64,000 bases of DNA from Bilabrum cf. latius (taxonomy: Eukaryota; Bigyra: Bicosoecida; Bigyra; Bicosoecida): contig OZ237765.1 of the NCBI GenBank assembly GCA_965178125.1, positions 682,001-746,000 of the forward strand, in the 5' to 3' direction. Every line of letters starts with the position of its first letter. Position 1 is the first letter of the stretch. A model generated the notes under the pieces. That model ran no database searches and was not told the DNA's origin. It saw nothing but the letters and a program-made list of their open reading frames with translations. Positions 60,401 to 64,000 of this stretch are shown here, piece after piece. A program made the position numbers and the translations under genes.

Positions 60401-61673
60401 GCTTGACCCCACCAGTCGCGAGCACCCGCACATACCCCAGAGGTGGGAAGCCATCAGCCGCGTGCTGCCCACCGAGCTCAGGCCGATGCCGCCCCCTGGC
60501 CCTCTGCCCCGGCGCACCATTTCGGGACAGGGCAGCCAGGGCCGCTCCCCTGCCGCCATGTACACACAGAGCGGGGTCTTCCTCGGGTCCAGGAAGGTAC
60601 GAGGGGTGCTGGACGTGCTGAACCCCAGCGTGGGGGCGACAGGTGCAGGGGCGGGGGCAGGATCGGATGGTGCTGCCTCAGGATCAGGGGCAGGGGCAGG
60701 GGCAGGGTCAGGCTCCGCCAAGTCTGCGGTGAAGGTACCCGACACGATCGAGGCGCGGATCACGGCGGCGCGCGCTTCGCCGGCCCTCACGGACCCTAGC
60801 CGCAGTGCAATGCACCTGCAGTCCAGCGGTAGTGCGTCTGCGTCCAACTGCTGCCTCATATGCACTCGTCACAGGGCACCCGGGTCGATCCGGAGGGCTG
60901 CGGTGCGCGCGGCGCAGCGGCTGGTCCGCGCCGCGGCCGGCCTCACTCGTCACACAGTGCTGCCTCAGGGTAGCTTGGTTCCTGCCGGCGGACTTCCTGC
61001 GCAGGACCCGTTCGCCGCGGCTGGAGGCACCAGTGTGACGATTGACCTGTGGTCGCGCGCGGTGCCGCTGGGCTGCATGCACGGGCCTGCTCGGCTCATG
61101 CCCGGCGAGCTGGCCGCCCTGCTGTACCTGTGGGAGAGGCAGGAGGAGGGTGGTGGCTGGATGCCCGTGCAGTACGTACACTCTCGTTCCCTGCAGCCGG
61201 TGAGGGAGGGCGAGCCGGACGTTGACTCGGAGGACGAGGGGGAGGATTCGAGGGTGCTGGGGGGGGTGGGTGGATCGGATGGGTACCTGCTCAAGAGGAG
61301 CGATGCGCTGTTGCGGGGGATGGGGGACTTGGGTGACAAGGACAGGCTGTTCATGCGGCTGTGGAACGTGTGGACGCATGCTGTGACGCCCGAGTTCCAG
61401 TACGAGATGCCTCACGTGTCGATCGGATTCGCGAGGGAGCATGCGGCCGTGATCGTGGGGGAGGGGCTTCGGTCCTCCATGGCCAAGCACATGATGCTGC
61501 TGTGGGAGCGGAGGCTCATCAGCAGAGACGTGGTGATGCGTTGCATGCGGATCGTGGATGGAGTCGGGGAGCTGGCGGGGTCCGTTGCGAGGGCAACTCG
61601 AGGAGAGATCAGACCCGATGAGCTGCCCGTGCCGAGGACTTTTGGGCATGGTTCGGCGCTTGGGCGAGACTGA
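54318..61673 (+). CDS. SUZ12: SUZ12-like Polycomb protein with zinc finger and VEFS box
   Basis: Core PRC2 subunit needed for H3K27 methylation. Best model: exons 54318-54533, 54626-54819 and 54908-61673, introns of 92 and 88 bases, stop TGA; 2391 residues, about three times the animal length. The second splice creates RPVYLRRALSYI, matching the APIFLHRTLTYM block of animal SUZ12. The C2H2 finger CPACDQPCGDVHGLLEHMHADH is at about 59456 and the VEFS box at 61336-61560 (KDRLFMRLWNVWTHAVTPEF to LISRDVVMRCMRIVD). Between them lie acidic, Ser/Gly and Arg-Gly low-complexity blocks. About 16 TAGs, none inside finger or VEFS box. The first exon is the least certain and would overlap the previous CDS by 86 bases. 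Confidence 0.88.
57559..57635 (+). repeat. Arg-Gly (RG) repeat inside the SUZ12-like gene
   Basis: Degenerate CGTGGA/CGGGGC units code about twelve consecutive Arg-Gly pairs, an RGG-type RNA- or nucleic-acid-binding tract not typical of SUZ12 in animals or plants. Confidence 0.85.
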
Positions 61674-61869
61674 TTGTTCGCACCTGCATAGTTGACATGG
61701 TGTACGAGCTACGCCACCTACCGGTTCAAGAATAGGAGTATTGCACTCGGCGGACAAGAATTTGAAGTGCTCCGAATCATAGCAAGAATTGAAGCCAGAC
61801 CCCAGTACCGTACAAATCATCCACGGCCACTTCCGTCTGCATGACTATGGTGACACAAAAGACAATATA

Positions 61870-63846
61870 ATGCTGGCTACGAAGGCCAGAATGGAGGAAA
61901 TGGTAGGCACAGTGGAAGCTATGCGAAAAGGGCTTCGGCCACCTGCAAAGATGCTGGAAGACGGCGACGACACCAAGCAGTATTACTTGAAGCAGAATGT
62001 TGATATTCTTCGAACGATCCGGCGTGAAGAGGGGCGCCTTTGCAGCATGCAGACATTTCTGGAAGGCGAGCGATCTGCTGCCAAAGATGACTCGAACGCG
62101 ACAAAAGCCGCGGCCGGGACGCATGCTGATACGCTGTCAAAGGTAAGCACCCGTACAGCTACTGTTGCTTCGGATGATAAAAACGATGGCAACGAAGAAA
62201 CAGCGAGGGCGACACTGATGGCCCTTCTGCGGGCATCAGCCGCTGCAAGTGCAGGGGAAGAGCCGGATCCCATGGTGGACTGGCTTGTGTTTATATCATT
62301 TGTCGGTAATGTATTTATATTGATCGCCAAGATCATCGTACTGGCGTTTAGCCTGACGTTGAGCGTGATTGGCAGCTCGCTAGACAGCTTGCTGGATATC
62401 GCAGGTGGCGTGATCATCTATTTTTCCACCCGTGCTGCAAAGAAGACCTCGCTCCACGCGTTTCCAGCTGGGCGGGCTCGCGCCGAGCCGGTCGCGATCG
62501 TGGTGCTCAGCGCGGTGATGGGGATGGCGGGCCTGCTGCTCGCACGAGAGGCAATCGCCTCTCTGGCAGCCGGTGCCCCGGACCGGGGCGAGGACGAGGG
62601 CCCGGACATCCCTTCCCTGGCCGTGCTCGGCATCAATGTCGTGTACAAAGTCACCATGGCCTGGCTCTGCGGGGCCTACAAGGACGTCTCCCCCTCCATG
62701 GGGGCCTTGGCGCAGGACCACTTCAACGACTGTCTCACCAACGGCGCGGCTATCCTAGCCGTCGGACTGGCCAGTGCCTACCCCGATCTGTGGGCGGCAG
62801 ATCCCGCCTTTGCCATCCTGCTGGGCTGCTACATCATCTGGTCCTGGGTGCAGGAGGGCGCGGAGCAGGCCCGTCTGCTCATAGGCAAGGTGGCCAACCC
62901 TGACGTGCTGCAGGAGCTCACCCGAGTGGCCTATTTCCATGACCCGAGGGTCCGCGCCATCGACTCCGTGGTCGCATTCCACGCAGGCACGCGTGTGACC
63001 GTGGAGGTCGACCTGCTGCTGGACCGAGGCATCCCGCTGCACGAGGCGCACGACATCGGGGAGGCCCTTCAGCTGAGGCTAGAGTCATTCGCAGAGGTAG
63101 AGAGGGCGTACGTGCACCTGGACTATGAGGTGGACCACAAACACAGCATGGCGCAGCTCGAGGCGGGGGCGGGGGGCGAGAGACACAGGGAGAAGAAGGG
63201 GGATGAGAAGGAGGACGACTAGGAGGAGGAGGTCGGCGGCAGCGTGGCTCCAAGGAGCGGCGGTTCAGACGGAGGATCTTCGGGTGGTGTGACGAGTGAC
63301 GGCGGGGGCGCTGCGGCTGCTTCGGCCCCACGATCGCGTGATGGTGGTACAGGAGAGTGCGGTAAAGGCCAGTAGGAGTAGAAAGAGGAGGAGGAGGGGG
63401 AGGGGGAGGGGGAGGGGGAGGAGGCAGTGGACGTGGAGGCAGGGGAGGTGAGAGCGAGAGTTGGGGCGGGGGTGGGGGTGGCAGTTGAGGGGAGGAGGGA
63501 GGGGGAGGGCGAGGCTGCGGGTGTGGAAGGCCAGGGGCAGGGGCTGGGGCTGGAATAGGAGGAATCGGAGGGTGGGGACGGGGCGTCCTCCGGTGGCAGC
63601 TCCCCCCGGGCCGTGCGGCGGCAGGGGTCGGGCGACCTGCGCAAGAGGCTGGGTGGGAGGGTGAGGTTGGGCGTGGGCGGGGGCTCGCCGCGGTCCATGG
63701 ACGGGACTAGCGGGACTGCGATGGGCCAGCTGGCCGAGCACGTGGTGAAGTAGCCGCAGTCGGGCAAGGAGCTCATGGGAGCGGGGGAGGTGGCTGCCAT
63801 GGAGGCGGAGCTGGAGAAGGCCTCGAGGACGACTCGGAGGGGGTGA
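61870..63846 (+). CDS. MTP8-11-type manganese transporter (cation diffusion facilitator)
   Basis: Exports or sequesters Mn2+ (family knowledge from plant MTP8-11). First in-frame ATG 61870 to TGA 63844-63846, 658 residues. Transmembrane and CDF landmarks: SLTLSVIGSSLDSLLDIAGG with the DxxxD metal site of helix 2, HAFPAGRARAEPVAIVVLSA in place of YPIGKxRxQPVGI, AQDHFNDCLTNGAAIL (HxxxD site of helix 5), and the cytoplasmic LKEAH-like PLHEAHDIGEALQLRLES ending AYVHLDYEVDHK. A tail of about 205 residues follows, with five TAGs (63220, 63373, 63379, 63556, 63751) and Glu/Gly repeats. The true N-terminus may begin upstream: an open frame to 61696 codes LHDYGDTKDN, like the plant EYYxRQ region, probably joined by an intron I could not fix. 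Confidence 0.9.
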
Positions 63847-64000
63847 ACGGGAAGGATTGCAAGGTGCTGCTGCTGCTACGCTGGGCTTCCGATTTCTGAG
63901 GGGGCTTCCAGGTCGCGTGCATGCGTGCGTTCTATTCTATAACTAGATCTAGAGTCGGCTATGGTTGCACTGCACTGTTGCTACGATACAATTTTTCGGC

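Noticed and set aside
1-64000. All TAG-broken genes are decaying pseudogenes
   Set aside because: Only TAG interrupts the frames, never TAA or TGA or frameshifts, and catalytic residues are intact in every recognised enzyme.
1-64000. UAA also reassigned, as in ciliate-type UAR = Gln
   Set aside because: TAA ends the CCCH gene (11963) and array gene C (27605) at sensible places and is absent inside roughly 20 long frames that hold about 120 TAGs.
1-64000. Bacterial or giant-virus origin of the scaffold
   Set aside because: Spliceosomal-type introns that restore conserved motifs (PLC, glycohydrolase, SUZ12, SGNH) and chromatin proteins argue for a nuclear genome. Ankyrin and F-box-like genes alone would not separate the two.

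Overview
This is a gene-dense, GC-rich piece of a nuclear genome from a microbial eukaryote, probably a free-living protist whose lineage I cannot name. The evidence is GT...AG introns of roughly 80-160 bases, eukaryote-only proteins (a SUZ12/VEFS-box Polycomb protein, a tristetraprolin-type tandem CCCH protein, PI-specific phospholipase C, MOCS1A, an OTU protease with ubiquitin-interacting motifs, an MTP-type manganese transporter, a Cdt2-like propeller) and no operon layout. About 20 genes fill the window.

The central observation is that TAG is not a stop here. Read with the standard code, nearly every gene is chopped into short ORFs. These pieces lie in the same frame, in the same order, separated only by TAG. 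Reading TAG as sense joins them into about 20 long genes holding roughly 120 in-frame TAG codons and no internal TAA or TGA. All 19 genes whose 3' end lies in the window end in TGA (17) or TAA (2). The best-placed TAGs fall on family-conserved glutamines: C-Q-FAHG of the first CCCH finger at 13337-13339, and the Q of a reelin-type FRW-x-Q at 50000-50002. TAG also occurs inside poly-Q runs. I therefore propose UAG = Gln with UAA and UGA kept as stops. One site in the phospholipase C EF-hand (9862-9864) would suit Leu better.

Layout. 1-7967: a divergent pair, an ankyrin-type giant protein (-) and an F-box-like multi-pass membrane protein (+). 7968-9272: non-coding, with a strong C-rich tract. 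9273-15315: phospholipase C (+), a CCCH RNA-binding protein (-) and an ADP-ribosylglycohydrolase-like protein (+). 15675-30911: a tandem array of four paralogous type I membrane proteins, with one secreted SGNH hydrolase gene between the second and third. This array is the best candidate for an undescribed surface system. 31339-44881: MOCS1A, LRR/ankyrin protein, chromo-barrel/OTU/UIM protein, Cdt2-like WD protein, a small secreted or membrane protein and a second ankyrin-type gene. 45187-63846: a membrane-anchored penicillin-acylase-family hydrolase (-), a 1886-residue zinc-finger/reelin-like membrane protein, a very long SUZ12 homologue and an Mn-type cation diffusion facilitator.

A second window-wide signal is a dispersed 12-base word, GTGTGACGAGTG, present ten times exactly and twice with one mismatch, on both strands and in every reading frame of eight or more unrelated genes. 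Exact start codons and 5' exons are the weakest part of this annotation.
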